DNA of 64,000 nt from Telmatactis stephensoni (GCA_029948255.1 JALIZF010001765.1:558001-622000); one strand, 5' to 3'. Numbered from the stretch's first letter, positions 12,101 to 21,130 are shown. Translations and numbers: made by a program. The notes: a model not told the origin generated them from the letters alone.

Positions 12101-15100
12101 TTCACCATCAGAGCAGCAGACCGTATAGGTCGAGTCTACAAGAAGGCCTTATACCGTGAATTTACAGGGCATTCATTTACTGTGGAGAAAAAACGAACCA
12201 CACCCGCAGAAAAGTCCCTGGGGGTACTCGGACCTATTGTGTACGCTGAGGTTGGTGATACGATCGAGATTGTCTTCAAAAACAAAGCATCACGTGATTA
12301 TTCGGTACATCCCCATGGCGTGTTGAACAGGTAGGTTCACGTGACTATGTTACAGGACCGTACATAACCCTAATTCCGGGGGGGTTGGCAGTCAGTTATA
12401 TTTTCTTTGTAGGAAATATTTAGGTATAGAGTGCAGGGTGTCAGCAAAGTTAATAGAGTGGAATGGTTAGGCAACCCATTGTTCTATTCAATGGAACAAA
12501 CATGGATGTTGAGTAGGGCTTTGAGAGTGCACAATCTTTTGTTTTACCTTCATTTATTATGCTTGATTGAACTGACCCAAACGTTTTCATTGGCTGATTG
12601 TCTGATATATGTAGGAATGCTTTTGTTTTGTGCACTTTCACGGTTAGAAAAAGTGAACAAAAAGATAGAACAATGGGTTGCCTAACCATCCCACTCTATT
12701 AACTTTGGTGTCAGTTTCCTTAGCTGCCCTCTCTATACTGTGTAGTGCGCTGCGTTTTTAGGAACCTAAATGGAGGTAACATTATGAGGAATGTTACTAG
12801 AGTGCAAACATATCCGTGAAAACTTGTAATACAAATTTTCTCAATTTATACGATATTATTTCATTTAGCTGTTACCGGGTTTTGTTGTTGTTGTTGTTGT
12901 TGTTGTTGTTTGCTGTTTTGCCCCTCTTCGTTGATCCTTCCATGATCCTTAACGTTTAAACAATGATTGTTTGATGTGACATGAAATAGGGCAATTATTT
13001 CTTAGACTTCGATCCACTCATTGCTAGTGACAAAGACGTTACAATTTCGAGATACATTAATCTCCACGAGCGAATAGGCTTTCACCCACTCCAAGGGGTC
13101 CTGTGATTAAGACTAACATGTTAATCTTGTCCCTAGTATGTAATTTCACCAAACTGGGCCTGTACGCAAATATACCCGGAACACTTTGCAATCCCGTTGT
13201 TGATTATTGACCACAACGACATTTTATGGACTAAACTTTGTTTACTACAGAAAATCAATGGAAGGCTCAGATTATTTAGATGGAAGCTCAGTCGAAGACC
13301 AAAAAGACAACAGAATTAAACCAGGCGGCGTATACACGTACAAATGGACTGTACCAGCAAGAGCAGGACCTGATAGCAATGAAGCAAACTGTTTAACGTG
13401 GGCTTACTATTCTGATGTGGACTCTGTAAAGGACGCCAATACTGGTTTGGTGGGACCCTTGATTGTTTGTAGAAAGGTACCTATTGTGACGTAATAAACG
13501 CGCATTTTGATTGGTTTGTAGGGTTTGGCGGAGCCCTTGATTGTTTGTAGAAAGGTACCTATTGTGACGTAATACCAAAAACAATGTATAGGCAGGATTA
13601 TACTTAAGTATAAAATCGCGTGAAGGTTTGATTTCACTTGCTTGCTTATATAATTGTCTAACGCTTATTTCTAAGGAACACATTTTTGAAACGTTTTCAG
13701 TTTTGCATTACAAATATTTTTTACTCGACTTTACAGGGCATATTGACTGCAGACGGGAAGCGAAAGGACATCGATCGCGATTTTGCTCTACTATTTACGG
13801 TTATGGACGAAAATAAAAGTTGGTATCTGGACGACAATATCAAGAAATACTGCACTAAGCCGAAAGGTAACGCTTTTCAACGCCATCATCAGCAAATCTT
13901 CAAATATTAGTTGTAAGCGGTGCGCGCTAGGTCGAAGCTTTTGTTTGTACACTTCGATTTGAATCCATCATTTGTGACCTTTTTCGGCTTCAAAGCAAAT
14001 CTCGGCGTGCTGTAATGTTTTAGAATTGTACACGAAATACTCAAGAAGCCAAGTATTAGCAAGCAAGCAAGCAAACACACGAACGAACGAACGAACAAAC
14101 AAAGCAGCCTTTTTTAAAAGTTCTATATCGTGATGGACCGACCGACCCATCTAGGTATCTTTGTCAAAATAATAAAAATTGATGTCTATCCAAACCGACT
14201 CGCATAGAGTGTATGCCATACTATATGAAATACCTATTATCTGTGAAATCAGGTACAAATCTTCATTCCCTTTTTTCCAGCTGTTAATAAAGAAAACGAA
14301 GATTTCCAAGAAAGCAACAAAATGCACGTAATCAATGGTTACGTGTTTGCCAATTTACCTGGTTTAAACATGTTCTACGAGGAAAAAGTCGAGTGGTATT
14401 TGATGGGTCTTGGAAACGAAGTGGACATGCACACTGTTCATTTTCATGGACAAACATTTGTTACGGTACGTAATTATAAACAGTGATTGTCAGTATGAGT
14501 GGGAAGCGCACGGTACGAATAGAGCAGAGTCCGTATTAGCCACAGAAAACGGTACGGTACGATTTCTCCGTGCCACAACTGTACGTGAATAGTACCGTAC
14601 GGATAGAGCACATTACGTATTAGGCTCGGGAAACGGTACGGTGCAATTTCTCTTTATGAGAATAGTACAGTACGGATAGAGCAAAGTCCGTATTAGTCAC
14701 GGAAAATGGTACGGTACGATTTCTCCGTGCCACAACTGTACGTGAAAAGTACGGTACAGATACAGCACATTAGTAAGTATTAGCCGCGGGAAACGTTACG
14801 GTACGATTTTCTCCATACGGCTCCAATTGTACCATTCTGTAGCGTTGAATATTGTTTTTGGTCAAGGATTCCTGTTTGAATCAATAAGTGGCTTATACCG
14901 TACGTAAACCGTAACCGTGACCCATATACCTTAGATTACCCTCTAATACAAAAACGGCTGACAGTCCATCTAGCACGGGATCTCTATAGTTACCAGGTGT
15001 TTCTCTAGTTCCCTATGCAATGCAACATGATAATCATTACTCGGCGAACGTCACAAAATGGAGACAGGTCTCTACAGCGCATGCTCAGCCGAGGGGGTCG

Positions 15101-16382
15101 AAAGCCCGCCGAGTGAACGCTCAAACAAGTGTCTTTTCTTTTTGTTGTTGTTGTTGGGGTTATTTTTTATTTAAGTATATTTTGGCGTAACATTACCCCC
15201 AAGACACTCATCGAGGGGTCTACGTCACGTGAAGACGAGTTCTGGACGCACGCTCGCGCGCGCTTATCATCCAATCAGAGCGCGCGTTATATATTACCTA
15301 TGTTATAATGTCTTGTTGCATTCCAGAAATCTTCGTCATTTAACCGTGAGGGACATCGCGAGGATGTTTACGACCTATTCCCAGGAGTCTTTGCTACAGT
15401 AAAAATGGTGCCAGACAGCATCGGTCATTGGATGTTGCACTGTCACGTGAATGATCACATGGATGCAGGGATGGAAGCCGAGTTTGTTGTCAAAGAAAAA
15501 AGTAAGTGCATATAATAAAGATCAAATAATCCAGCTCTATAGTTGATTAAGTACACCTAACTGTATCCTTAGCGACTACCCGTGGTTCAAGAAAAAGTGG
15601 TCCCTCGACTTTTAAAAACACGTTTTGCACACGTCTTGTTATTAATAAGGTTTATTGTGCTTAGACATTATGAAATGAAGGGTGGGGTCACGGTAATAAT
15701 ATCCGTTTTTTATCTAGATTACTAGATTTAGCGGTGTTTCTTGGGTTTGTAAGATGTGTACTTTTTGAAAATTCCTTTGACTGGTGATAAAAATCATTAG
15801 TTGTCGCGCTTACGAGAGAGCTCTTTTACAGCCTGGCTTTCACGATCGACGGGAGCAGAAACTTGTTTTCTCTCAGGAAATGCAAACCTGAGCGAGTCTG
15901 TGTTGCTTCCGCTCCTTTTCAAGTCGTTCGTGAAAACCAGAGTTAGGGGGTGTAGGATCATCCTACCAGGCGAATCATCCTATACTATAGCAGGTGAATC
16001 ATCCTATAATGCTATACATTTACTGCATTCTGTTTAGTAGGGTGATCCTAGTACTCGAAGTGAAGACACAAATTTCCATGTAAACAGAATGCAGTAAATG
16101 TATAGCAGGTAGGATGATTCGCCTGCTAGGATGATCCTAGTGCTAGGATGATCCTAGTGCCATGTAAAAAAACCCTTAAATGATGGTAGTAGGAGAGAGT
16201 TGACTTTAATTTACTATTAGTATGTACAGTGGATACTCCTAAGTACAATGGCGTTTTACACTATGGGATTTTTGTTTTCAGGTCATCCGTCACCACATGG
16301 CGGGTCCTGTATTGCAAAACCAAACTTTCTTATGACGGCCATTGTTGCCATGATGATAACACTGGTCAAAATGAACCTTTAA
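1411..16382 (+). CDS. Hephaestin/ceruloplasmin-like multicopper ferroxidase (5' end missing)
   Basis: Exons: 1411-1605, 2245-2483, 2889-3021, 3535-3716, 4033-4182, 5374-5542, 7392-7578, 8465-8702, 9521-9694, 10292-10501, 11258-11501, 12088-12330, 13251-13476, 13737-13866, 14281-14465, 15327-15501, 16282-16382. All junctions are GT-AG and in phase, giving 1059 residues plus a partial codon. There are three ceruloplasmin-type repeats, that is six cupredoxin domains. Domain 1 supplies HPHG and YHSHID, and domain 6 supplies HTVHFHG and [12 protein letters not shown], so the trinuclear copper ligands and the domain-6 type-1 site are complete. Domains 2 and 4 also keep C-x4-H-x4-M. By family, the enzyme oxidises Fe(II) to Fe(III) outside the cell, coupled to oxygen reduction. 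ESNKMH and GNEVDMH match the ceruloplasmin iron site. The last exon encodes a Gly/Ser-rich linker, about 14 hydrophobic residues and a 4-residue tail, which suggests a GPI signal or a C-terminal membrane anchor. The N-terminal ~60 residues are missing. Related proteins occur in coral skeletal matrix. Confidence 0.93.
2165..2240 (+). mobile_element. Possible LINE 3' terminus with (TTC)n/(TTA)n tail
   Basis: GCTCTTTAGTGCTACGTGGA is followed by TAAATAAAG and then TTC and TTA microsatellite runs. A short 3' UTR ending in a simple repeat is how CR1/L2-like LINEs terminate. The tail ends four bases before the acceptor AG of the exon at 2245 and supplies its pyrimidine-rich stretch. Identification is by pattern only. 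Confidence 0.4.
3057..3243 (+). repeat. Compound (TTTA)n-(TTTG)n microsatellite
   Basis: About 18 TTTA units switch abruptly to about 28 TTTG units near 3130. The array lies in the intron between exons 2889-3021 and 3535-3716. Long open frames across it are artefacts of the repeat. Confidence 0.95.
4637..4767. mobile_element. AGAGTAG-family foldback MITE, copy 1
   Basis: It starts TAGAGTAGATTTCGTATGAG and ends with the decayed inverse TAATCTACTCTA. The interior is rich in CCGTGCCGTG-type runs on both strands. TA at both outer ends fits a TA target duplication. It is intronic between exons 4033-4182 and 5374-5542. Confidence 0.65.
5079..5361. mobile_element. AGAGTAG-family MITE containing a nested second copy
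   Basis: The outer element runs from AGAGTAGTTTTCGCATGA at 5079 to ACGAAATTTGCTAT near 5361. At 5150-5298 it is interrupted by another member (AGAGCCGATTTCGTATGAC ... ACTCATACGACAATCGCTCT). TA at the inner junctions fits a TA target. The outer end lies about 10 bp before the acceptor of the exon at 5374. Confidence 0.6.
5660..5770 (-). mobile_element. tRNA-derived SINE head
   Basis: On the minus strand, AATAGCTCAGTTGGTTGAGC has tRNA A-box character and GGGGTCAAACC is B-box-like. The anticodon stem TCGGA/TCCGA with a 7-nt loop is still visible. The position corresponding to U33 is C and there is no proper acceptor stem, so this is SINE-type rather than a working tRNA. A second copy of the head lies at 7129-7175. 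Confidence 0.55.
5825..5985. mobile_element. AGAGTAG-family foldback MITE, near-perfect palindrome
   Basis: TAGAGTGGATTTCGTATGAC at the left is matched by GTCATACGAAATCCACTCTA at the right. The arms continue through ACGGCACGG runs to a central palindrome built on CTGCTGATTTCTTTACAAAT. It is a recent-looking member because its arms are nearly identical. Confidence 0.75.
6716..7124. mobile_element. TTAA-flanked MITE (piggyBac-like)
   Basis: The left end AGGCACCGTTACACTGGTCA and the inverse of the right end, GGCGCTGTTACACTGTGCAA, are terminal inverted repeats that continue with AATTTTCTCAGCAACTTGT. TTAA flanks both sides (6712-6715 and 7125-7128). TTAA targets are characteristic of piggyBac elements. 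The interior carries several further GTTGCAAGTTGC-type segments but no ORF. Confidence 0.65.
7129..7175 (+). mobile_element. tRNA-derived SINE head fragment
   Basis: AATAGCTCAGCTGGTTGAGC followed by GTCGGACCGGAAATCCGAAG matches the minus-strand head at 5660-5770 almost base for base. It begins directly after the TTAA-flanked element at 6716-7124, so that element appears to have landed in the SINE's 5' end. Confidence 0.5.
7616..7906. mobile_element. Second TTAA-flanked palindromic MITE
   Basis: The left end AGGCGGCGAAATACGA and right end TCGTATTTCGCCGCC are inverse, with TTAA on both sides (7612-7615 and 7907-7910). The interior repeats GTTGCG/CGCAAC motifs. It lies in the intron just after exon 7392-7578. 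Confidence 0.65.
8200..8285 (+). mobile_element. Possible LINE 3' end
   Basis: AAAGCCCTAAGGGAGAAATA precedes ATAAAG and a TTGTATTGTATTG tail, a common layout for CR1/L2-like LINE 3' ends. It is followed by a GGCT microsatellite at about 8305-8328. No coding remnant was seen. Confidence 0.35.
9195..9425 (+). mobile_element. tRNA-derived SINE, diverged copy
   Basis: It shares the body CTCTCCCTTGCCACGAGGGT and the following TTCTCCGAATTCTCC, then AAACCAACATGTGAGTTGA, with the better copy at 24012-24335. The head retains GGTGTAGTGGTTCACTA, which is A-box-like. Intronic in the oxidase gene. Confidence 0.6.
10629..10741 (-). pseudogene. LINE C-terminal fragment (RTE-like)
   Basis: The minus strand reads [19 protein letters not shown] followed by HGELREGKR, the conserved tail found C-terminal to many animal LINE reverse transcriptases. 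Nothing of the RT or endonuclease remains. Intronic in the oxidase gene, antisense to it. Confidence 0.6.
10826..10995. repeat. Inverted-repeat element about 170 bp
   Basis: ATTCTTGGTTTGCAACCATT at the left matches the inverse of AATGCTTGCAAACCAAGAAT at the right. Inner arms (GACATGTTAGTGGT and ACCACCACCATGTC) also pair loosely. It is probably a MITE. Confidence 0.55.
11188..11247. mobile_element. AGAGTAG-family MITE, right-end fragment
   Basis: GGCGCGGTCCGTTTCATGCT followed by CATACGTAAACTACTCTA is one terminus of the foldback family seen at 4637-4767. It stops about 10 bp before the acceptor AG at 11256-11257 of the next exon. Confidence 0.55.
12445..12706. mobile_element. hAT-like MITE with 8-bp target duplication
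   Basis: Terminal inverted repeats of about 45 bp begin CAAAGTTAATAGAGTGGAAT on the left and end CCACTCTATTAACTTT on the right. Both contain GGTTAGGCAACCCATTGTTC in opposite orientation. Perfect GGTGTCAG duplications lie at 12437-12444 and 12707-12714. Confidence 0.8.
13456..13573 (+). repeat. 78-bp-period duplication of an exon end and its splice donor
   Basis: CCCTTGATTGTTTGTAGAAA followed by GGTACCTATTGTGACGTAAT occurs at 13456 and again at 13534. The first copy is the real 3' end of exon 13251-13476 with its GTACCT donor. The second is an intact duplicate inside the intron. Confidence 0.85.
14515..14840 (+). repeat. Tandem repeat, about 4 units of 75-85 bp
   Basis: Units contain a GATAGAGCA-like start, a CGTATTAG core, GAAACGGTACGGTACGATTT and CGTGCCACAACTGTACGTGA. 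Members are imperfect and truncated. The ACGGTAC-rich composition resembles the AGAGTAG foldback family interior, which may have seeded it. Intronic, just after exon 14281-14465. Confidence 0.65.
15228..15312. repeat. Dispersed repeat shared with 44975-45060
   Basis: GCGCTTATCATCCAATCAGA followed by GCGCGCGTTATATATTA is repeated in inverse orientation at about 44975-45060 (TATAACGCGCGCTCTGATTG GATGATTAGCGC). A shorter relative occurs near 20817. The class is unknown. Confidence 0.55.
15950..16165. repeat. Foldback element built of GGATGATCCTA motifs
   Basis: The arms carry TAGGATCATCCTACCAGGCG on the left and the inverse CGCCTGCTAGGATGATCCTA on the right. Both also contain GCTATACATTTACTGCATTC and its inverse. 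It lies in the last intron of the oxidase gene. Confidence 0.65.
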
Positions 16383-17827
16383 TGCTACACCTATTAATTA
16401 TGTTAGAGCATGTCATACGCAGATGTTCGCCAAAATAGTCGAGATCATCTTCTACATTAAGCAGAAGTTCGCCAAATTGAGTATGTTGGGATCATAGTAC
16501 GTAGTTCGAAGGCTTCGCTGACTCGGGGTACAGCATATGAGCTGATGCTGATATTACCCCTCAATGACTTTGAATAATTAAAGGTTTCAGGTCGATTCCA
16601 TCGGGTAAGTGTTTATACATTTCTTGTCCTTTTGGCCTGATAGTATCGAGTTGAAACTGACCTCTGTTTCTAAGCACTAGCAGAAGTTCGCCAAACTGAG
16701 TAGGTCGAGATCGTATGTAGTTAGAAGGCTCCGCAAGGTACAGCATAGCTGATATTGATATCACACTTCAATGACTTCAATACATCTAACGCGGACTATT
16801 TAAGTACAAGCATTACAATACACTGATCTTTTATTTAGTTGAAATTGTCCGATGTATTGATGTATGAAAATTTAAACCAACAGAGAAAATTAAACCAGTC
16901 AATAAGACATTTTCTTTGACTGCATCATTTACAAAGCCGATGATGTTTCATTGTCAACCGGCTGTTTTTGCTAACTTTGGATATTCATGGCAAATTATTG
17001 AAGGGCAAGGTTAGGGCAATTTCATTACCGAAAACGGGAGCCCGTAGGGCGAGGTCCGTATACATTAAAGACACCGAGGTCTGATATTAACTTTTTCCTC
17101 TTTTCTAGCATTTGGACATTTTATTTCCGGTTTACGCGCGTGCGCGTTGCTGGATTCCCGCCTATTTATTTTATAGGTGTAAGTTCACAAAAAATAACAT
17201 CAATAGTAAAGGTCGTTTTCTTCATAAAAATGTTTTTGAAAATAGCATTTTGGAGTCGTCATGATATTTTCACTGTGTTGATGAAGACCTTGGCTTTTAG
17301 GGCTGCCTGCAGAGAAGAGTACAAACTTAAGGTGATTCCTCTATAATAGTTCGGGAAAATCTACGTAGCACTCAGTTGATGTAATACATTCACAAAATGT
17401 ATTGTATTCTATTGGTGTTTCTGTTGTTTTATGTGTTGTACATTATATTATGAATATATTACATCAACTGAGTACTACTTAGGTTCTCCCATAATAGATT
17501 CTACCAAAAAAAAAAAATCGCGTAAAATTTGATATTTTGTAGGTTTTGACTTACTTATCTCGTAACTAACAAAAAAGAGGGGGCCACCGTGCTCGTTTGC
17601 TCGTTTGCGTGCTCGTGCTCGCTTGGCTTGATAAACAAGGGTATTTTAGTGATTTCGATATATTGTAGCGATTTGCGACGTTCGATATATCTATCTGGTC
17701 AAGAAAAGACTCCCAAGACTCAGAGTAATCAGTATTTTAATAGAAACAGGTAAATAGTAAAATATCTCGCAAAAAAGCTGCTTTAAACTTCGGTAAAGTG
17801 CATTTTTTATGCTAGGGAGGAATGACC
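16383..17827. other. Intergenic region between the converging oxidase and sulfite oxidase genes
   Basis: No coding sequence is supported. The oxidase (+) and sulfite oxidase copy 1 (-) converge here. Visible content is a degenerate direct repeat (AGCAGAAGTTCGCCAAA near 16460 and 16677, each followed by GGTACAGCAT) and a short inverted repeat at about 17366-17486 (GTAGCACTCAGTTGATGTAA and its inverse). Confidence 0.7.
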
Positions 17828-19539
17828 TTAATCTTCCACTTCGATGATTACGCGACTCCATGCAGTCACCAGATATCCAAGAAGATTCCATATTGGTGGA
17901 ATAGTCTCGGGTTGGACGTTGTACGAACTATCTACTGCCTTACAAACAATCTCTAGTCTGTCTACACCAACTGGTATTGATACCTCGCACTCCCAGAATG
18001 TCCACGCCCATTGACGACCAGTAGGTTGTTCTTGTCGCTTAAGGTTGGCCGTTCTCCATGTTTTACCACCATCTATTGACACATCAACTCTGATAATAGA
18101 ACGCCCTCCTCCACTGCACGCATAGCCTTTTATTGGAATGGAATCGTGGTTTTGTCGGGAAAAAGAATGGTTGTCTTTGGGACAGCAGATAAATGAGGTC
18201 ACTGGGAACTCTTGGATGGGAGGTGAAAGAAAAAGATGAACATTTTGAAAGTTTGTGGCAGAATTTGGAGGAAACACTCTGTACTTGGTCTGCTGCCAGA
18301 GGCTGTCACTCTCCTTGTCACTAACAATAATCTTTCCTAACCATTTAACACTTCTACATGCAGCAACTCCAGGAACGAGCACGCGGACAGGATAACCGTG
18401 GTCAGGGGGAAGGACTTCAGCATTCATTTCATAGGCTAATAAAACGTCCCCTTTTGGATCCATGGCTTTGCTGATGGGTATTGACACACTGTATGACGTT
18501 TCTGTGACGTCATAATCTAGCCCCTCGAACTGAATGTGCTCAATACCAAGAGACTCTACCATTTCGTCGTTTAACCCCGCGTATTCGAGGATATCTTGTA
18601 GTAGCACTCCACCCCACTCGGCTGTAGAAATGATCCCTGGGCCCCCATTACCTGAACCACTGATAGGACTCTTTATTTCTTTGAACATATCACTATTCCT
18701 ATTTCCTGCGCATTGCAATGTAACAACTATAGTATGTTTTTTGAATTTTTCTTTCAAGTCCTTGAGCGAGAGATTTACCTCTCTTACTCCTTTCCCAGAC
18801 AAAGTAAGTTGATAGTCCTTTTCGTTGATCGCTGGTACTGGCATATGGTTGCGTACGTAATGAAGTTCATTTGGTGTGATATAGTGATCCATAAGAAGAT
18901 CAATAGGAACTTCAGCAACAAAAGGTTTTTGCCGGAGCACTACGAATGCAGAGTGTCGCTCAGGCTCACTACAATACGGGTCGTCGTATGTTTCTTCTGG
19001 TGCTGTTTGGTTATCAAGACGTCCTATGCAGTATTGTTCTAGTATATCTAGTACCGTATGACGTTTATGGACGGGAAAAAAAGTCCAGTAAGGCTCAAGG
19101 GCACCGCCTCCAGACATCAGAATCTTGTCCTGTCCACCAGGATGGCTGTTTATAAACTCAGTTATGTCGTACACTTTGCCTTTGTAGGTTACCCATACAC
19201 CCTTTTCTAAACAGTCGTGTAGGCCAACCTCTTCTGAAGTAAACACTTTGGAATGTTTTTCTTCGTCTGTATTACGTTGTCGTTTCCTAAGCGCTGAGGA
19301 CCTCTTCTGAGAAGAGAGGGAACACTACGTGTTAGTCAGTCACTCTTTAACTTGCGGGGTTTTACTCGGGCCACCTGTGGTAGACCGAGTGTAGTGTGCA
19401 GATGGCCTTTGCAAGCAAGCGCTGTTACTCGGGCTTCCTTGTAGCCTGAGTGAACGCTTTTCATTTTGCGTGTTGTTAAAAGTAAGTATTTCCCTCTAAA
19501 GGTTTCACTTATCAACATCATGCAGTCTATTGCGCATAT

Positions 19540-19623
<84 letters not shown>

Positions 19624-20062
19624 TAATGTGCTTGTATAGCGCTTATACAAAAGTTCTAAGCGCTTTAACACAAAAATGATAAAATTAAAACTAGAATTAC
19701 AAATTAAATGCAGATTTAAACAAATGAGTTTTTAAATTCGATTTGAAAGAGGAAATGTCATGTAAATCTCTTAGAGACGACGGTAAGGAGTTCCAAAGAA
19801 GAGGTGCAGCAACGGAGAAGGAGCGAAGGCCATATGATTTAAGATTATAAGACTTGGAAGACAGCAGCAAATGGGAAGATGAGCGTAGGTTTCTTGGAGG
19901 TTAAGAGATGCCAACATTTGTGAGCAAGCTATTGTTTAAACACTTCATTACCTCTTTGTTGCGAATCAGTGCTGTTCCACACAGGGTTCCCACAAGTAGC
20001 CCTATCACAGTTGGTAAAAGTTTTGTTCTTGTTGAAGTGGTGACAGTTCTCCAGATGATCAT
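17828..20062 (-). CDS. Sulfite oxidase-like, mitochondrial, copy 1
   Basis: Two exons, 19952-20062 and 17828-19306, encode 529 aa (human SUOX is 545). Exon 1 gives a basic start (MIIWRTVTTSTRTK) and a hydrophobic stretch (LPTVIGLLVGTLCGTAL), as expected for sorting to the mitochondrial intermembrane space. Exon 2 holds a cytochrome b5 domain (about 58-135; heme motif HPGG at 92-95 and a second His in PVHKRH), a molybdopterin domain with the Mo-ligating Cys236 (TLQCAGNR), and a C-terminal dimerisation domain (GYACSGGGRS, YNVQPETIPPIW). By family it oxidises sulfite to sulfate and passes electrons to cytochrome c. Residue 241, the second Arg of the usual CAGNRR, is Asn. The tryptophan about 14 residues later in vertebrate enzymes is absent. 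The ATG at 20062 is chosen because copy 2 keeps the same start. The intron contains a LINE fragment missing from copy 2. Confidence 0.9.
19542..19622 (+). repeat. (AAT)n microsatellite, tail of the LINE
   Basis: An uninterrupted AAT/ATA array of about 27 units abuts the 3' end of the LINE fragment. It is absent from the paralogous intron at 28821-29116, so it arrived with the LINE. Confidence 0.9.
19622..19905 (-). mobile_element. 5'-truncated CR1/L2-like LINE 3' end
   Basis: The minus strand reads SYGLRSFSVAAPLLWNSLP, then SSLRDLHDISSFKSNLKTHL and FKSAFNL-stop, the characteristic end of CR1/L2-group LINE ORF2 proteins. A short 3' UTR with GCGCTTAGAACTTTTGTATA follows, then a (TTA)n tail at 19542-19622. 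It lies in the sulfite oxidase intron. Copy 2 has the uninterrupted site (TATTTAAGAGATGCC near 29063). Confidence 0.8.
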
Positions 20063-20550
20063 GTTAACTTCTAGAACACTAAAGGAGAAAGAGGTGAAAG
20101 AGAAGAGAAGAGAAGCGAAAAGAATAGAAGAGAGGCGAGGCGAGGCGAGGCGAGGCGAAGCGAGGCGAGGAGAAGAAAAACGAAAAGAAGTTAAGAAAGG
20201 GAAGGGAAGGGAAGGAAAAAAAGTCAAGAAAAGAAAAATCATACTCTGTGCATTTATGCCTGTTAGTATGTTTTCAGTGATAAATTGGATTCTATAATGC
20301 CAGGACAATTTGGTTACGTTATATACACGCGGCATTCTGAGTGCACATTTGCTTTGGTTCTAGAAGTGACGATCTGAAAACTCTATAACCTCGGGAGACG
20401 ATATCACAGTGATTTAGGGCCTGACTGTATGAATCGGGCGGGGCCGGTTAAGCGGACTGACTTCTTTTGGCTTTCTTTTCCCTTGGAGCCACAAAACAAA
20501 AGAAGTCAGCCTGCTTGACCGGGCCAGCCCGGTTCATATAATCTGGCTCT

Positions 20551-20792
20551 TAAGGCCGGTACACACAAGGGGACTTGCTCCCGCAACACGCTCCGTCGTG
20601 TATCAACGATTTCGGCGCAAAAAGATTTTGCTCCTTGGCCATGCTCCCTGATATTGAACTGGTAAAATGTGAGGGAGCAAGTCCCGCCGGCAAATTATTA
20701 CATGCAACAAGTGCTCCCTCACGTGTACTGGTTGTGCAAAATTGCGGCAGCATGTTGCGGGAGCAAGCTCCCTCGTGTGTATCAGCCTTTAG
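20551..20792. repeat. Inverted-repeat element, about 240 bp
   Basis: AAGGCCGGTACACACAAGGG GACTTGCTCCCGCAACA at the left pairs with TGTTGCGGGAGCAAGCTCCC TCGTGTGTATCAGCCTT at the right. TTAA occurs at the left edge and TTTA at the right, so the target duplication is uncertain. Confidence 0.6.
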
Positions 20793-20877
20793 AACTGATT
20801 ATAAAATATTTGAGATATAACGCGCGCGCTGATTGGCTGGCAACCATGTTTATATCAGAGGACAGAGACATGGCTCG

Positions 20878-21130
20878 CTCAAAAAGGCTCGAAAATATTT
20901 TATAAAAGCAATATAAAACGATCGCTTATGTCTCTGTTCTGTGATATAAACACTCTGCTGGAAGATGTAGAGCACTCGAAAAGCAAGAGAAACACTCGGC
21001 TACGCTTCGTGTTCCTAAGCTTGCTTTTCTCTTGTTCTACATCTTCCATCGTGTTTATATCGCAGTACAGAGACATAAGCGATCGTTTTATATTGCTTTT
21101 ATAAAATATTTTCGACCATGCGCGCGCGTT
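20878..21130. repeat. Long palindrome with about 110-bp arms
   Basis: GAAAATATTTTATAAAAGCA ATATAAAACGATCGCTTATG at the left is matched by the inverse at 21060-21110, and GATGTAGAGCACTCGAAAAG pairs with its near-inverse. The spacer is about 15 bp, so it could fold into a stable hairpin. Confidence 0.75.

Noticed and set aside
19244..19246. GTG-initiated start for sulfite oxidase (same at 28760)
   Set aside because: The frame stays open upstream to a good acceptor (TTCTCAG), and a phase-matched exon with a mitochondrial targeting sequence follows upstream in both copies.
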